Positions 32,906 through 43,562 are shown, counted from the first letter of the stretch. The stretch is DNA of 64,000 nt from Prorocentrum cordatum (GCA_963575745.1 CAUYUJ010015019.1:236573-300572), one strand, 5' to 3'. Notes: generated by a model from the letters alone, not told the origin. Numbers and translations are program-made.

Positions 32906-34240
32906 GGTCCGCCGTGACGCTAAACAATTGCAGAAACGATACTCGACCGACCGCGCCTTCGAAAAAAAGGTGTCTGCAGCAGGGAACGCAAAAATTGCAT
33001 GCCAGGGGCGCTATGCGAACCGCACTCATGAACGATGGGGTGCTCTTCTGACCACACCCCTCAACAAAAATAACCAGCCTGCTGCGAGCGCGCGCCATGC
33101 CTGTGAGGCACGACGCCAAGTAGGACACCCGGCGAAACTCGTTGAGGTCTGAATTCGCCACTGAATCGATTATTACCGCCCGCGCCCATGTGTGGTCGAG
33201 CCCCCCAGGCGAGGAGGTGTTGCATGTTGCTGGTGCCCCCACCTGCGCCCATGCTAGAAACGTGGCAGCCATGCCCACTCCGATGGCCTACCATCCCGAG
33301 TCTAGCTCACCCCACGTGTCGCAGAGATGGTGGGGGCCAGATATCCAACAGCGGCGTTGTTTGGGGAATGTGCCCCCGAACCGCTGGGGAAACTTGCCCA
33401 AGATAGGTTGTCCCTCATCTTCGTATTTGGCGTATACTTCCGTCGCGACGTTGTTGTGCCCTACACGCTCGCACCATCCCGTGACTCAACCACGGGGGAG
33501 TTTCTAATACGTTGCGTTGTCACTGTGCTGGACACCGCTAGTTGCGCGATCGCGATAAGGGTTGCGCATCGGGACTCTGCCTCGCCAGGCTGCAGGGAAT
33601 TGGTGTGCAAGGTGAAAGGTCGTTGGCCAAGGAAAGGACTATGTTTCTCCCAGTCCTTAATTGCTGTCCCTCGGAATGCTGGCGACACGGTCGCCAGTTA
33701 TTCCTGCCGTCTCCCCCTAGGGCTTTCGTGACACAACCACCAAAAGCTCGGGACCCTTCACTGACACCGTAGATGTGCACGTTGTGTCGAGCGACTGTCT
33801 GACATTTGTGGCTACGCCCACAGGAGGGTGCATTGACAGCGTGGGGTCCGCGAGCTGCGCTGAGGTAGTCAACGCAAACCCAGAAGGGGGATTGCTGAGA
33901 GTTCCGGCGCGCAGCCAGGGCCCCTGTAGGTGTCGTGGTGGTTGATGTATGTGTGAGTCTGTCCCGTCGCGAGTCCTTGCGGGTGGGCGGACGCCACAGC
34001 GGACCCGACAGTAACGACGTACCCTGCCACGGCAAGCGGGGAAAAAAACGATGAAAGCATATGTCAGGCGGGACGACCAACCGGATGTAGAGCGGCACGA
34101 TGCAGACCGGCGGGGAGTTGGAGCCTGCGCTGCCGAAACAAAGCGAGAAAAACAGTCATTGCGGCCGTGGCATTGGCATTGAATCGAAGCTCCGCTACAA
34201 ACTGGAGAAATATGATGCCACAATCCTGTCCATGCGCGGA
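32906..34240. other. Interval between V repeats, no recognisable gene
   Basis: About 1.3 kb of mixed composition with frames up to 208 codons on both strands. None shows a domain I recognise. Confidence 0.4.
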
Positions 34241-34244
34241 TGGA

Positions 34245-34385
34245 CCAGCAATTCGGGTCTAAAACCAAGTTTAAGAGCGGGCGCGCTAGGATGCATCCCT
34301 TGAGCCAAAGCGGCGGAGTCAGCAGGACAGCTGGCATAGGCAAGGTATGGGGTGAGGAGAGGCAGGGAGGATCCCGTTCGAGTCA
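34245..34385 (+). repeat. Direct repeat V, copy 2
   Basis: GAGCGGGCGCGCTAGGATGC and AGCAGGACAGCTGGCATAGG match copy 1 in the same order. Confidence 0.8.
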
Positions 34386-34394
34386 AGCTCCAGG

Positions 34395-34790
34395 GTGGAG
34401 GGGAGTAGAGGAGAACGAAGAAGGGGGATGAAAGTGGGAAGGGGGACAGGGCAGATGACAAGACGAAGGAAAAAAGGAGCTGGAGCAGCAGCGGCACATG
34501 AGGAAGGAGAAAGGAGGTAAAACGTGGCGGTGGCAGGCTTGGGAGAAGGGGCGCAGGGGCTGGGGAGAAAAGGCGGGCGAAGGCCCGTCTGGAAAGAGAC
34601 AGGAAAATAAAAGGAAGGAACATGCTCAAAGAGGAAAGGAGGAACGGTAGGAAGCCACTGGGGGGAGGCATAGCGACAAATTGAAGAAAGGGAAGGCGAA
34701 GAGATTTGGGGAACAGAGGGCAACAGAGCTACAACGGGCGGTACGCCAAGCACGTGGAGAAGCAACCAAGCAACAGGAAGACACCCGGAT
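34395..34790. repeat. Purine-rich AAGG/GGAGG segment
   Basis: Irregular GGGAAGGGGGACAGGG and GGAGGAAC words; minus-strand frames are Pro/Leu/Phe-rich low-complexity. Confidence 0.6.
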
Positions 34791-34942
34791 TGAGAGAGAG
34801 AGAGAGAACGAGAGAGACATACACATAGATGTATAAGCCAACGTATGATGAAACATCAAAAGGGAGGGAGACATAGAGAGAGAGAGAGAGACAGAGGGGT
34901 ACACGTGTGTATGTATATATGTATATATACATATATATATAT

Positions 34943-34984
<42 letters not shown>

Positions 34985-35042
34985 ACATATATACATATAA
35001 ATATAGACACACATACACACACATATATATATAGCAACGGAA
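34790..35042. repeat. Compound GA/TA/AC microsatellite
   Basis: (GA)n at 34793-34818, 34876-34896 and 34946-34980; (TA)n at 34913-34945; ACACATACACACACATAT at 35008-35032. Confidence 0.95.
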
Positions 35043-35124
35043 ACAACAAGCACGAATTACATAAAAGCATACTGCAAGCTGAAATGAAGCAATGATGGGG
35101 TAATGAGGTCGCAGACGGAGGAAG

Positions 35125-35275
35125 TGGGCGGGGGGGGGGGGGGGGGAAACGACGGAGACGACGACAACGACGTCGACGACGACGACGACGGGTCCGAGGA
35201 GGGCCCTCCCGGCGGGCCGCCCCCGTGGCCCCGACCAGGGGCAGCGCGACGGGGGGGGGGGGGAGGCTCGGGAAG
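35125..35275. repeat. G-run and GAC-triplet tract
   Basis: A G run of about 17 at 35130-35146, (GAC)n at 35155-35191, and a second G run near 35252-35264. Confidence 0.9.
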
Positions 35276-35379
35276 GGAGCGTACTGATAAGGGGAAGCAA
35301 ACATTACACAAGGGGGGCGGGCTCGGGAAGGGAGAACATTGATAAGGGAGAATATTGATAAGGAGAATATTGATAAGGG

Positions 35380-35545
35380 AAAATTCTGAGGCCAGCGCGG
35401 GTGTCTCGGATCGGCGCTGGATCTCCATGGCGCGCGAAGCGCGCCAGGGGCGGCGCAAGAGACGCCGCCAGAGGGGGGTCCAGCGCGGGTCCGAGAAATC
35501 CGCCGCCGACCTCCTAACTATGTTTATGTCATGTGCTGTGTTTTT
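35380..35545 (+). mobile_element. GC-hairpin element G, copy 6
   Basis: Arm GGTGTCTCGGATCGGCGC, core GGCGCGCGAAGCGCGCCAGG then GCAAGAGACGCCGCC, arm GCGGGTCCGAGAAATCC, and tip CTATGTTTATGTCATGTGC. Confidence 0.88.
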
Positions 35546-35650
35546 TTGTTTTCGGACGGCCGCTGGCGCAGTCGTGCGCGTGCTAGGTGAAGGGCAACCT
35601 TGAGTCATCATGTGTCCTCCAATTGAGCAGGAGTCGGCGATACGTCTAGG

Positions 35651-35690
35651 TCGGGCATGTTCCCCTACAGGCGGATGTTGGGATCTATAA
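35651..35690 (+). mobile_element. MITE family C, left-end fragment
   Basis: TCGGGCATGTTCCCCTACAG then GCGGATGTTGGG, broken off at an AT-rich stretch. Confidence 0.75.
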
Positions 35691-35744
35691 ATATTTTTAT
35701 ATGTACATATGTATGCACACAAACACAAAAACATAACACTGATC

Positions 35745-35905
35745 GGGGGCGCGCAAGCATGGATTAACGATCCATGTATTTGGCGCGCGGTCGCCAAATC
35801 CATGGATCGGAGGAGGTGCCCTCCCCAACATACTGCCAATGCCGCCTCGTTCGGCGACGGAAATCGGCGATTTATCATGGAAGGGGCCCAGCGCTAATCC
35901 ACGCC
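35745..35905 (+). mobile_element. Inverted-repeat element N, copy 2
   Basis: GGGGGCGCGCAAGCATGG start, CGGTCGCCAAATCCATGG then ATCGGAGGAGGTGCCC, AATGCCGCCTCGTTCGGCG and GCTAATCCACGCC end. Confidence 0.85.
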
Positions 35906-36037
35906 ATCCCTGAAGTCTGCGGCGGCCCGCCCGCTCCACGTGCTGCGCCTGATGCTCGCACGGGCCCCGCAGACCCCGCGGCTTCGTCAACGGGTTGGCG
36001 ACCAAACGTGGGGTGTATGAGCTGTGCGCTTCTCTAC

Positions 36038-36221
36038 GGCGAGCGAGGGGCGGGGAAAAAGGAAGAAAAGGCCCTCTCAAAAGAGCGGCGGGGCTTCTCA
36101 TAAACCCTCGCACGTTATGAGAAGTTCTCCGTGTGTTCGGAAAGGCTTAGGAAACTTCTCGAGCCTTTTTTTGAAAGAAAAAAAAACCTTTACCTTCTCA
36201 CTTCCCCCCTCGCTCGCCGCC
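36038..36221. mobile_element. Foldback family R, copy 2
   Basis: GGCGAGCGAGGGGCGGGG left; ACCTTCTCACTTCCCCCC then TCGCTCGCCGCCGA right. Interior CTTCTCATAAACC and TTATGAGAAG words. Confidence 0.88.
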
Positions 36222-36880
36222 GAACCTTTCGTTCACTGTGTGGCCCCCGGTGCAGGTTTAAAGAGCATTGTTTATCCGACCCATGTCCCCAACGTCGTGG
36301 CCTGGGCCCCACCGGTCGATGTACCCCTCCTCGATGGGGATCTGGGCCGCCTCCTCCGGGTTTCGAAGGGTATATCCCCAACTGGGGGTGTGAAGTGGTG
36401 GGGTTTAGGTGGAAATGGGGATGGGGAGATGACTCGGTTGAACGGTACCGCCTGAAGGCCATTTAGGGCCATTCCCCTGAAATCCTCGACCCCCCCCCCC
36501 CCACCAACACATGTGAACGAGCCATGGGAAACACACACACACACCAATAAGTATAAACAAATAACGGGTTTCCCTTTCTGTCTCCCCCCCACTTTCCACA
36601 GTTTCTTACCTATACGACCACCCTGCGGGTGATAAGGAGGATGGAGGTGGGTGCGGCAATTGGCAAAAGTGGTGGTTGGTTCTGACGATGCCTGTGGGGC
36701 GGAGTCTAGTGAGTAGTGTGTGATTGTGCACGTGAGCGTGATGTGATGTGGCGATGTTGGCGAAGCGCGCTCCACATTGTCGTGAAGCGCTGTCCCCGCG
36801 TGCGCTTATCGATCGCACGAAGTTCATATCAGCGCTAGTCGACGTGGTCGAACGTGCGTGCTGCGGTGCCAAAGTGACTG
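36222..36880. other. No recognisable gene
   Basis: A C-run at 36490-36502, (AC)n at 36531-36543; otherwise unremarkable. Open frames of 90-170 codons overlap. Confidence 0.4.
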
Positions 36881-36887
36881 CTCGCGG

Positions 36888-37087
36888 GACACCAGCGGAA
36901 CACCGGCGGGACAAAGACGGGACACCGCGGGCCACCGGCCGCCGGAGGAGAAACATTTAGTCCGGCCGCGGCCCAGCCACAGGAGGATTTCGGGACACCA
37001 GCGGGACACCGGCGGGACACCGCGGGCCACCGGCCGCCGGAGGAGAAACATTCGGTCTGGCCGCGGCCCAGCGACAGGAGGATTTCC
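36888..37087 (+). repeat. Tandem duplication of about 100 bp
   Basis: CGGGACACCAGCGGAACACC then CCACCGGCCGCCGGAGGAG then AGCCACAGGAGGATTT at 36894-36990, repeated at 36988-37086 with few changes; also short CGGGACACC sub-repeats. Confidence 0.9.
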
Positions 37088-37407
37088 TCTCGCCCGCCCA
37101 CGCAGCTTCGCCTCGCCCGCACGCACGCACGGCACGCACGACACGAACCCGAAACCGAAATCGATGTCCTACTAGAGAGGGTCTCCGTTTCACGTCGGAC
37201 TCACCCCCCGACCTCCGATATTTTCTGGGGAGTCGACGATGAATTGTGTTTGCCCTAGAGGCCGTCCACTCGTGACGAGGGTTGGGCCGGTCGCTGGTCA
37301 GCCGTGAGGGGGCTCCGGCCCCGTCGCCCACCTCCTCACAGGAGGCATGCGCGGGACGGCATCCGGCCCTCGCTTCCTCGCTCCCAGGGGCCCGCCTGGC
37401 TCGACCT

Positions 37408-37620
37408 GGACGCCAGGAATGGGAAAGGACCGAGTGGGTACGATACCAAACAGCGGGTGTTGTCCAAAACGGGCAGCGGCCGCTGTTGGGCAGGCGACCT
37501 TTGGCCTCAGATGCTCATGTGGGCAACGCCCGCGACGACGTCGCCAGCGAATCCTGTTCAAGATGGACGGGGACTGCTGTCAGTCTGCGTCCCCACTCAC
37601 TCCGTGCCCCTTCTGATCTT
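37408..37620 (+). mobile_element. MITE family I, copy 3
   Basis: GACGCCAGGAATGGGAAAGG, AAAACGGGCAGCGGCCGC then TGTTGGGCAGGCGACC, and TGTTCAAGATGGACGGGG. Confidence 0.85.
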
Positions 37621-37710
37621 ACCGATGGCCTGCATCAACGTGGACCCTGGGGCCCCGGGAGGCTCCTGGCGTCCCAGGGCCTCGTCCAAGGGAAGGTCTC
37701 TTCGGTTACG

Positions 37711-37859
37711 TCGGGCATGTCCCCCTACTGGCGGATTTCAAGCGAAAAATTAGAAATACTCGAAAATAGTCCGAAATAATCCAAAAATACTTAAAAAATC
37801 GTCCCCTGACTATTTTTGGACTATTTCTGAATCTTCCTCCTGTAGAGGGACGTGCCCGA
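37711..37859 (+). mobile_element. MITE family C, copy 2 (complete)
   Basis: TCGGGCATGTCCCCCTACTG left; CCTCCTGTAGAGGGACGTG then CCCGA right. Interior has ATACTCGAAAATAGTCCG and TGACTATTTTTGGACTATTT, partly self-complementary. Confidence 0.93.
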
Positions 37860-37977
37860 GACTGAACAATACATCCGTACCCACTTGAAGCCAGGCGAGG
37901 TTGGGCTTCCGCCCGCCCCCTGAAGAGCAAGCAACAGGGGAAACCACACGCTGACTGCAGCAGGACGGCGTAGGTTT

Positions 37978-38094
37978 GAGTTGGGCCTGTCCCCCCACAG
38001 GGGGATTTTCGACGAAACATAAAAAATACTCAAAAGATACTCCAACATGGTCAACAACATACTCCTGCAGAGGGACGGGCCCGCCTTACGCGCA
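37978..38094 (+). mobile_element. MITE family C, copy 3
   Basis: GAGTTGGGCCTGTCCCCCC left; CTCCTGCAGAGGGACGGGC then CCGCC right. AAAAATACTCAAAAGATAC interior. Confidence 0.85.
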
Positions 38095-38144
38095 GGCGGT
38101 CGGCTGGCCGCGCCGGGCAGCGCGGAGCCCGGGTGCCCGGAAAA

Positions 38145-38352
38145 GGGGGGGGAGGAGGAAGGGAGGAGGAGGAGGAGGAGGAGGAGAGGAGGAGGAGGAG
38201 GAGGAGGAGGAGGAGGAGGAGGAGGAGGAGTAGGAGGAGGGGGAGGAGGAGGAGGAGGAGGAGGAGGGGGAGGAGCAGGAGGAGGGGGGGGGGAGAAAGA
38301 GGGGGAGGGGGAGAAGGGGAGGGGGAGGGGGAGGGGGGGGGGGGGGGGGGGC
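38145..38352. repeat. GGA purine tract ending in a long G run
   Basis: GGAGGAGGA units, then GGGGGAGGGG words, then an uninterrupted G run of about 19 at 38333-38351. Confidence 0.95.
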
Positions 38353-38449
38353 GCGCGTCTGCCGCAGCGACCCCGCGCGGCCGTGCCGGGGGGGGCAGGG
38401 CAGGAGCAGTGGCCGCCGACCTCGGCCCCCGAGGAATCCTCCGACTGCC

Positions 38450-38606
38450 TACCAGACCACCCCAACCCAACCCGAAGACCCGAAGTTCGGGTTGGGGGGA
38501 GGGTACGGGTTCCGTATATGTTCACTCGACGTTCCCCGACCCCCCCCCCCCACTGGAATTGGAATGCTAATTGAGGCCTTCGGGGTGGGTTGGGGTGGTT
38601 TGGTGG
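38450..38606. mobile_element. Foldback element Q
   Basis: Left ACCAGACCACCCCAACCC then AACCCGAAG; right CTTCGGGGTGGGTTGGGG then TGGTTTGGT: 25 of 27 terminal bases pair. An inner CCCGAAGTTCGGG hairpin lies at 38470-38488. Single copy here. Confidence 0.85.
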
Positions 38607-38812
38607 GTGGTGATCCTCCGCTTCCGCCCACCCGACAGGTCTATTTGGACCGATGCCGGCGGAATACTTTCCCCAAGGTTCTCAAGAAAGCTGAGCTTCC
38701 GTGAAAGGCGCATGAAAGGGGCCACCGTGAGCTCGGTTTCGGACCTCGTCCTGGGACTCCTGACTCCTGGCTCCTCATCATCAGAAGGATCTGGGAAGCC
38801 AAGCAGTATCTA

Positions 38813-38998
38813 GGCGACGTGAGGAGAGGCGGGCCTTCTCAGAAGGCTCGGAAGTCCCCCTGCCTTCTGCAAAATTGTCTCTAAGCTTCCCCCGAAGACA
38901 CGAGACACCCCTCAGAAGGCACGAGGCCTTCCGAGAAGTCACGCCGCCTCCTGAGAAGAACCTCTCACTCTCAATTCCCCGCCCTCGCTCACCGCCGA
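38813..38998. mobile_element. Foldback family R, copy 3
   Basis: GAGAGGCGGGCCTTCTCAG then AAGGC; ends AACCTCTCACTCTCAATTCC then CTCGCTCACCGCCGA. Multiple CAGAAGGC/GCCTTCTG words inside. Confidence 0.82.
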
Positions 38999-39006
38999 TT
39001 CTGTGG

Positions 39007-39220
39007 ACGCCCGAAATGGGTACGGAAAACATGGGCACAATGCCCAACAACAAATGCTGTCCCGCAGCGACAGCGGCCGGTGATGGGCAGGCCGCGTGTT
39101 GTCTTCAAAGAACAGCGTCCGCGGCGGCGCGTATAGCGAGTCACGTTCAAAATGAACAAGAACTGCTGTTGGGCCTCGCACCCATTCTTTCCGTACCCAT
39201 TTCGATCGTCCCGAGATTCT
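39007..39220 (+). mobile_element. MITE family I, copy 4 (complete)
   Basis: Left CCCGAAATGGGTACGGAAA; right TTTCCGTACCCATTTCG then ATCGTCCCGAG: 17 exact complementary bases. Interior matches the family. Confidence 0.93.
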
Positions 39221-39438
39221 CTGCTCGCAGAGATCGATGGGTGCCGACGTGGGGTGGCGCCCGCGCGCCACGCGTCCCAGCCCGTGGGTCCCCGGGGCTC
39301 GACGGCGGGGCCTACTGCGAGGTGCGCCACCTTCTCGCCGAGGCCCGCCTATGGCGGGGCGCGGCGCCGGCGCGGTCGCCACCGCGGGCGGCGGCGCAGG
39401 ACGAGGACTGGGGAGGGCCAAACGTACCCCCAGGACGA

Positions 39439-39508
39439 CGTACAGTAGAAGCTCGACCACAAAAAAACCTCGGACGACAAACCCGACACTGGAAACGACG
39501 GGGCCAAA
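39439..39508 (+). mobile_element. MITE family B, left-end fragment
   Basis: TACAGTAGAAGCTCGACCAC then AAAAAAACCTCGGACGACAA; cut by an H element. Confidence 0.7.
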
Positions 39509-39730
39509 GCTTAGTGGGCCCTGGAAATGACAGGGCCGTTTTGTCACCGGTTCCGTTTTGCCGTTGTTCTGCCCGTTCCGTCGCCGTTTTTGTTTGCCAA
39601 TTCCAGCTCCAACTCCAATCCCGGAGCCGTCTTTTTGCCGTTTCCAGTCGCCGTTTTGTGCCGTTTCCATTTTCAAGACACTGTTTCGGAAACAGTGAAA
39701 CGGCCCTGCCACTTCCGAGAACCACTAAGG
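39509..39730 (+). mobile_element. MITE family H, copy 1
   Basis: CTTAGTGGGCCCTGGAAATG left; CGGCCCTGCCACTTCC then ACCACTAAG right. The interior is a degenerate (TTCCGTNGCCGTTT)n with TTTCGGAAACAGTGAAACGG near the end. Confidence 0.9.
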
Positions 39731-39753
39731 GTCAAACGTACCCCCAGGACGAC

Positions 39754-39941
39754 GTACAATAGGAGCTCGACCACGAGAGACCTTCCACGAGAAACCCGAC
39801 CCCGAGACCCAAGGGCTTCCATGGATCTTTGGGGTGGGAACGTTACGCTTTCCACAGCAAAACCGTCGGAACCCAAGAAGAAAACCCAGGGCACTCTGGA
39901 AGCAAGCATAATATTTTTTCTGGGCATGGGTTTTCACTGTA
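39754..39941 (+). mobile_element. MITE family B, copy 4
   Basis: TACAATAGGAGCTCGACCAC, CCTTCCACGAGAAACCCG, TTTGGGGTGGGAACGTTACG, and GGCATGGGTTTTCACTGTA end. Confidence 0.9.
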
Positions 39942-39954
39942 CCTCCAGGACGAC

Positions 39955-40138
39955 GTACAGCGGGACCTCCGACAAAAGAGCATCCCTCGATTACACGAGG
40001 CCCTCAGCTGGCAAAAACGTACAGAACATCCGAGGGTACCCTCCCCAGGGTGCACAAAAACAGCCAACAAACCTAAAAAGCATCAGGGCACTCTCCTGGA
40101 ACCGACATCGATCGTATACTTCGGTCCGACTGTACCAA
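39955..40138 (+). mobile_element. MITE family A (Tc1/mariner-like), copy 3
   Basis: TACAGCGGGACCTCCGACAA, AGAGCATCCCTCGATTAC, CCTCCCCAGGGTGCAC, ATCGATCGTATACTTCGG then TCCGACTGTA. Confidence 0.88.
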
Positions 40139-40289
40139 ACGTATCCTCAGGACGACGCACCCAATGAAGGTGGGCGCCAGAGTCCAGCCACTTGGCGAAC
40201 CCCGGGGGGGGCCTAAAAGCCCCCTCTCTAAGGTACGACTGATCGGGGGTGCGTCTGTTGCCGTCCACGTCGTCTTCCTCGTCCCCTGA

Positions 40290-40410
40290 GGGAGGACGGA
40301 GAAAGACGACGTGGACGACGAGCGCGACGGCGTCGACGACGAGCACAACGTCGACGAAAACGTCGTCGAGGCGGGAGAAAACGTCTCCTGCGGCGGCGCC
40401 AAACAGCAAG
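40290..40410. repeat. GACGACG/CGTCGACG-rich segment
   Basis: GACGACGAGC, GTCGACGACG and CGTCGTCGAGG words in both orientations. Confidence 0.6.
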
Positions 40411-40716
40411 GCGGCGGAGGTGGCCGCCGTGCTGCCTGGCGCCCCCTCTGCTCCCAAGTGGTGCGCTCCAGAAGGGAATCGCATCGAGAAATGAGCATCT
40501 CGTTTGGTTTGATATCGATGCTGTCTACTCGTCGTTTTGGCACGTCCCTGGGTGAGAGAAGGAGGGGAGACGAAGAGGAGCAGGTCGGAAAGAGGGGGGA
40601 GGAGGATAACTCACAGGAAGAATGTCACTGGCCCTCTGGGTGAGTGTGGATTCAGGAGTTTCATCATCCAACCCTCCACCTTCCCCTTCGGGGAGGGGCT
40701 CGGCCTTCCCCCTACC
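40411..40716. other. No recognisable gene
   Basis: Mixed sequence between the GACGACG segment and J copy 3. Confidence 0.35.
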
Positions 40717-40875
40717 TAGACAAGCACGCTCCACTACTCGCAGAATAACTACTCGCAAATGGTCTGGATCCGCCATCGAGGATCTACGATATATTACATC
40801 GCAGACATTTGCTTTTCGGACGTTTGCGAGTAGGCACATTACGAGCAATGAAACGCTCTCGGTGATTACCCTGTC
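40717..40875 (+). mobile_element. MITE family J, copy 3
   Basis: TAGACAAGCACGCTCC, AACTACTCGCAAATGGTC, GGACGTTTGCGAGTAGGCAC and ACGCTCTCGGTGATTAC. Confidence 0.88.
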
Positions 40876-40899
40876 CCCTGGGTTTCGACGCTCACTACC

Positions 40900-41275
40900 C
40901 GCCAAGTGTCACAGGGTCTTCTTTGGCGGAAAACGGCTCCAAGACGGCCCCATCTGGGTCAGATGTACCTTCAAGATGGCACAGTGTGCACGCCCAAGGT
41001 AGCTTCTACCATGACCCCACGAGGCTGCAAGCCTGCCCGGCGACGGCTGGAAATGGCCACAGAGCCTCCCAGCGATATCCCCGCTGGGCCTAACGATGTC
41101 AAACATATCACGTGCTTCACTGGAAGCGTGCCGCATTGGCATTGGTGCGGTTCTGGTGGACCTCCCTCCATCCGACTCCTCCTGCTTACTCCCTCTTCCC
41201 CATCCGCCTCCGCAGATCTCTGACACATTCATTCCTTTTCTCTGTGAAGAACTTCCCCCTGTCGAACCCCAGGGC
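40900..41275. other. Weak CCAAG-type words, no recognisable gene
   Basis: CTCCAAGACGGCCCC and TTCAAGATGGCAC resemble the 28.7-30.2-kb field. No coding signal. Confidence 0.4.
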
Positions 41276-41281
41276 CAGTCG

Positions 41282-42110
41282 AAAAGTCGGGCCGGGTGTT
41301 TCGCCCGAGACTTCCTTGCCACATCTGATCCTGCAATTTCAGAATTGGCAACGGCTTCACAGATGGAGGGCGGGTGGCTTTGAAAGCGTGGTTCTCGCCT
41401 TAGCACCGCGCACATTCGTCTTAATACTTGCAAGGGCTTCTCGGATTGAGGGCGGGCCTTTTTCATAATGTGGCTCTCGCTCTCGCGCCGCACATACTCG
41501 CTTGAACAATCGCAAGGGGTTCGCGGATTGAGGGCGGGCAGTTTTCAACATGTGGCTCTCGCCTTAGCGCCGCGCACACTGGTGGTAAACAATTGCATGG
41601 GTTTCACAAGTTGTGGGCGGACCGTTTCCAAAATGTGGCTCTCGCCTTAGCGCCGCGCACATTCGTCTTAGAGATTTGCGAGAGCTTCGCGGATTGAGGG
41701 CGGTTCCTTTTCAAAGTGTGGCTCTCGCCATAACGCCGCGCACATTCTTTGTAAAACATGGTAAGAGTTTCGCGGAATCGCATAGCTAACGTACCAGGAA
41801 TGCTTTCTGCAAGACATGAGGATTGTCAAGGCGCAGCAGATATGTTGATCCGCGGTGTCAAAGTCCCATGAATGGCGTGTTGGCACGATTCCGAATCGTC
41901 ACGTCACAACAACCCAGTTGGTTCGTGGCATTGGAGTCCCGAGAATGGTCTCTTGGCAAGCTTCAGGATCTTCAAACGGTTGTCTCCAAACGGGACACTT
42001 CCCTCAATGAAAACTTACCTGTGGAGAACCCATAAAGAAAGAACATAGAAAAGAGGGTTCTTCCGACATCGTTGGTGAGTCTTGGCTTTACACTGGTCCT
42101 CCTCCTCTTC
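41282..42110 (+). mobile_element. Composite dispersed element K, copy 2
   Basis: Same order as 1210-2150: head, about 83-bp array, CCCATGAATGGCGTG/CTTGGCAAGC segment, TTGGCTTTACACTGGTCC, then a TCC tail. Confidence 0.7.
41365..41765 (+). repeat. 82-83-bp tandem repeat inside element K copy 2
   Basis: Five units with GTGGCTCTCGC (or GTGGTTCTCGC) at 41388, 41470, 41552, 41635 and 41718. Unit words: GATTGAGGGCGGG, TTTTCAAAATGTGG, TTAGCGCCGCGCACATTC. Confidence 0.93.
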
Positions 42111-42190
42111 CTCCTCTTCATTCTCCCTCCTCCTCTTCCCCCTCCTCCTCCTCCTCCGCCTCCTCCTCCTCCTCCTCGTTTTCCTCCACC
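42095..42190. repeat. TCC pyrimidine tract
   Basis: CCTCCTCCTCTTCCTCC run forming the tail of element K copy 2. Confidence 0.9.
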
Positions 42191-42404
42191 GCGCCACGGC
42201 CTCACAATCACTCGTTATTTTCCGATGCTTATCTCATCCCGATCCTCCTACCCTCCGACTCATGTCTGATCATCATTCCATATGTGTTGCCTTCCCCTTC
42301 CTCCTACGACGGAGATGACAAGGGCTCAAACAGGCGAAAACAATAGAAAAGGAATGATGTTGGCTTGATATCGGGATACATCCCCCTCTGAACGACAACG
42401 ATTG

Positions 42405-42606
42405 GGACGACCGTGACGGCGACGGCGACGGCGGCGGGTGGGAAACATCGACGTAGATTCGGCGATGCATCGCTGATAGATCGGCAATAGGCTCTCGATA
42501 CCGAAACCGATTGTCCTGGGTGGGGTGGACTATCAGGCCGCATACCCGCGAGGCGTTTGGGGGTCGATGTATTCCCCCTGGGCGAATCCCCCCTAGCGTT
42601 GGCCCC
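42405..42606 (+). mobile_element. Element S, copy 3
   Basis: TCGGCGATGCATCGCTGATAG and GATCGGCAATAGGC inside; GGGGGTCGATGTATTCCCC and CCCCCCTAGCGTTGGCCCC at the right end. Confidence 0.6.
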
Positions 42607-42612
42607 TAGATT

Positions 42613-42660
42613 TAGGTCGGACATGTCCCCCTACAGGCGGATGTTGGACGAAATATTAAA
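42613..42660 (+). mobile_element. MITE family C, left-end fragment
   Basis: TCGGACATGTCCCCCTACAG then GCGGATGTTGGACG. Confidence 0.8.
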
Positions 42661-42918
42661 ACAAATTAACGAAAATACAAGTTTAAGACAAAGAAGTACG
42701 AACAACAATCCTCCCCATACAATGTTTTGGCTTTAGATTTGGGGCCATAACTCGGCTCTCCGGCGGCCATTCGGGACGGCCTGGGCAACTCCAGAAAGCC
42801 CTCGACAAGGCGTCACTTCTGGAAGGCACCCCAAGGCTGGAGAGCCGACGAGACGAAGGAACCAGAAAACCTTCAGCCTCGAGCCCCCCCGACATGGCCC
42901 CTGACCCCTTCTTTCGGC

Positions 42919-43080
42919 GGTGGACAATACTCCCTTGAAGTAAACCTCCCTGTAACGAAAACGGCCGGGGACCGAAACCGACGGACCTGGACCCGCAAAC
43001 ATGACGGCCGCGACGCCCTCTCGCGAACCGAAAACGGCCAATTCACTAATCGACGTGTCAGGGTAGGAGGTCTGTCCACC
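42919..43080 (+). mobile_element. MITE family E, copy 4
   Basis: GGTGGACAATACTCCC left; GGAGGTCTGTCCACC right. Roughly 90% identical by eye to copy 3 over the inner 100 bases. Confidence 0.92.
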
Positions 43081-43104
43081 CCAGCAGAGCGACGACACTA
43101 GAAG

Positions 43105-43275
43105 AAGAGACAACTGCATAAACATAAACTTTTGCGCTCCGCGCTGGATTTCTTGAATCCGCGCTGAGCCCCCTGGCGGCGCCTCCGGCGCCGCCCCTGG
43201 CGCGCTCCGCGCGCCAGGGGGGGGGGCCCAGCGCGGATCCAAGAGATCCAGCGCGGAGCGCCAAAAGTCTATGGA
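43105..43275 (-). mobile_element. GC-hairpin element G, copy 7 (core reversed)
   Basis: Tip CATAAACATAAAC, arm GCGCTCCGCGCTGGATTTC, core GGCGGCGCCTCCGGCGCC then CTGGCGCGCTCCGCGCGCC, arm GCGCGGATCCAAGAGATCC. The core is in the opposite order to copies 2-6. Confidence 0.9.
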
Positions 43276-43562
43276 TTTGCCGTTTTTTCTTATTCAGGGC
43301 AAGGAGCGGGTCTTGCGCAAGATGGCATGGTGATCTTGCGCGGACAGCACAGCGCGAACCAACGTCGGCGCAGACGACCCCTCGTTTCCTCCCGCCGCTC
43401 CGCTCGAAGTGAGGGGCCCGGCGCCAGCTGGCTGGGGCGCCAGGCGGCGGCGGCCCTGAGAGAACTTCCCCACCGTCGGCGGCGAGGCAGAGCTGGCTGC
43501 ACCAGCGCGAAAAAGCTTGACGGAGGTACCGTAAAGCGAATTCTGCGGGGGAGGGGGCGGAG

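Larger units (their letters stand above)
39421..40160 (+). repeat. Chain of MITEs separated by a repeated 15-base spacer
   Basis: ACCCCCAGGACGACG (or a close variant) occurs near 39425, 39740, 39942 and 40144. Three of the four are followed at once by TACAGT/TACAAT/TACAGC element ends, the fourth by CACCCAAT. The elements between are partial B plus H, B copy 4, and A copy 3. Confidence 0.8.

Noticed and set aside
32775-34380. LTR retrotransposon bounded by V repeats
   Set aside because: The repeats are only about 120 bases, lack TG...CA ends that I can place, and the 1.3-kb interval has no polymerase, integrase or protease motif.
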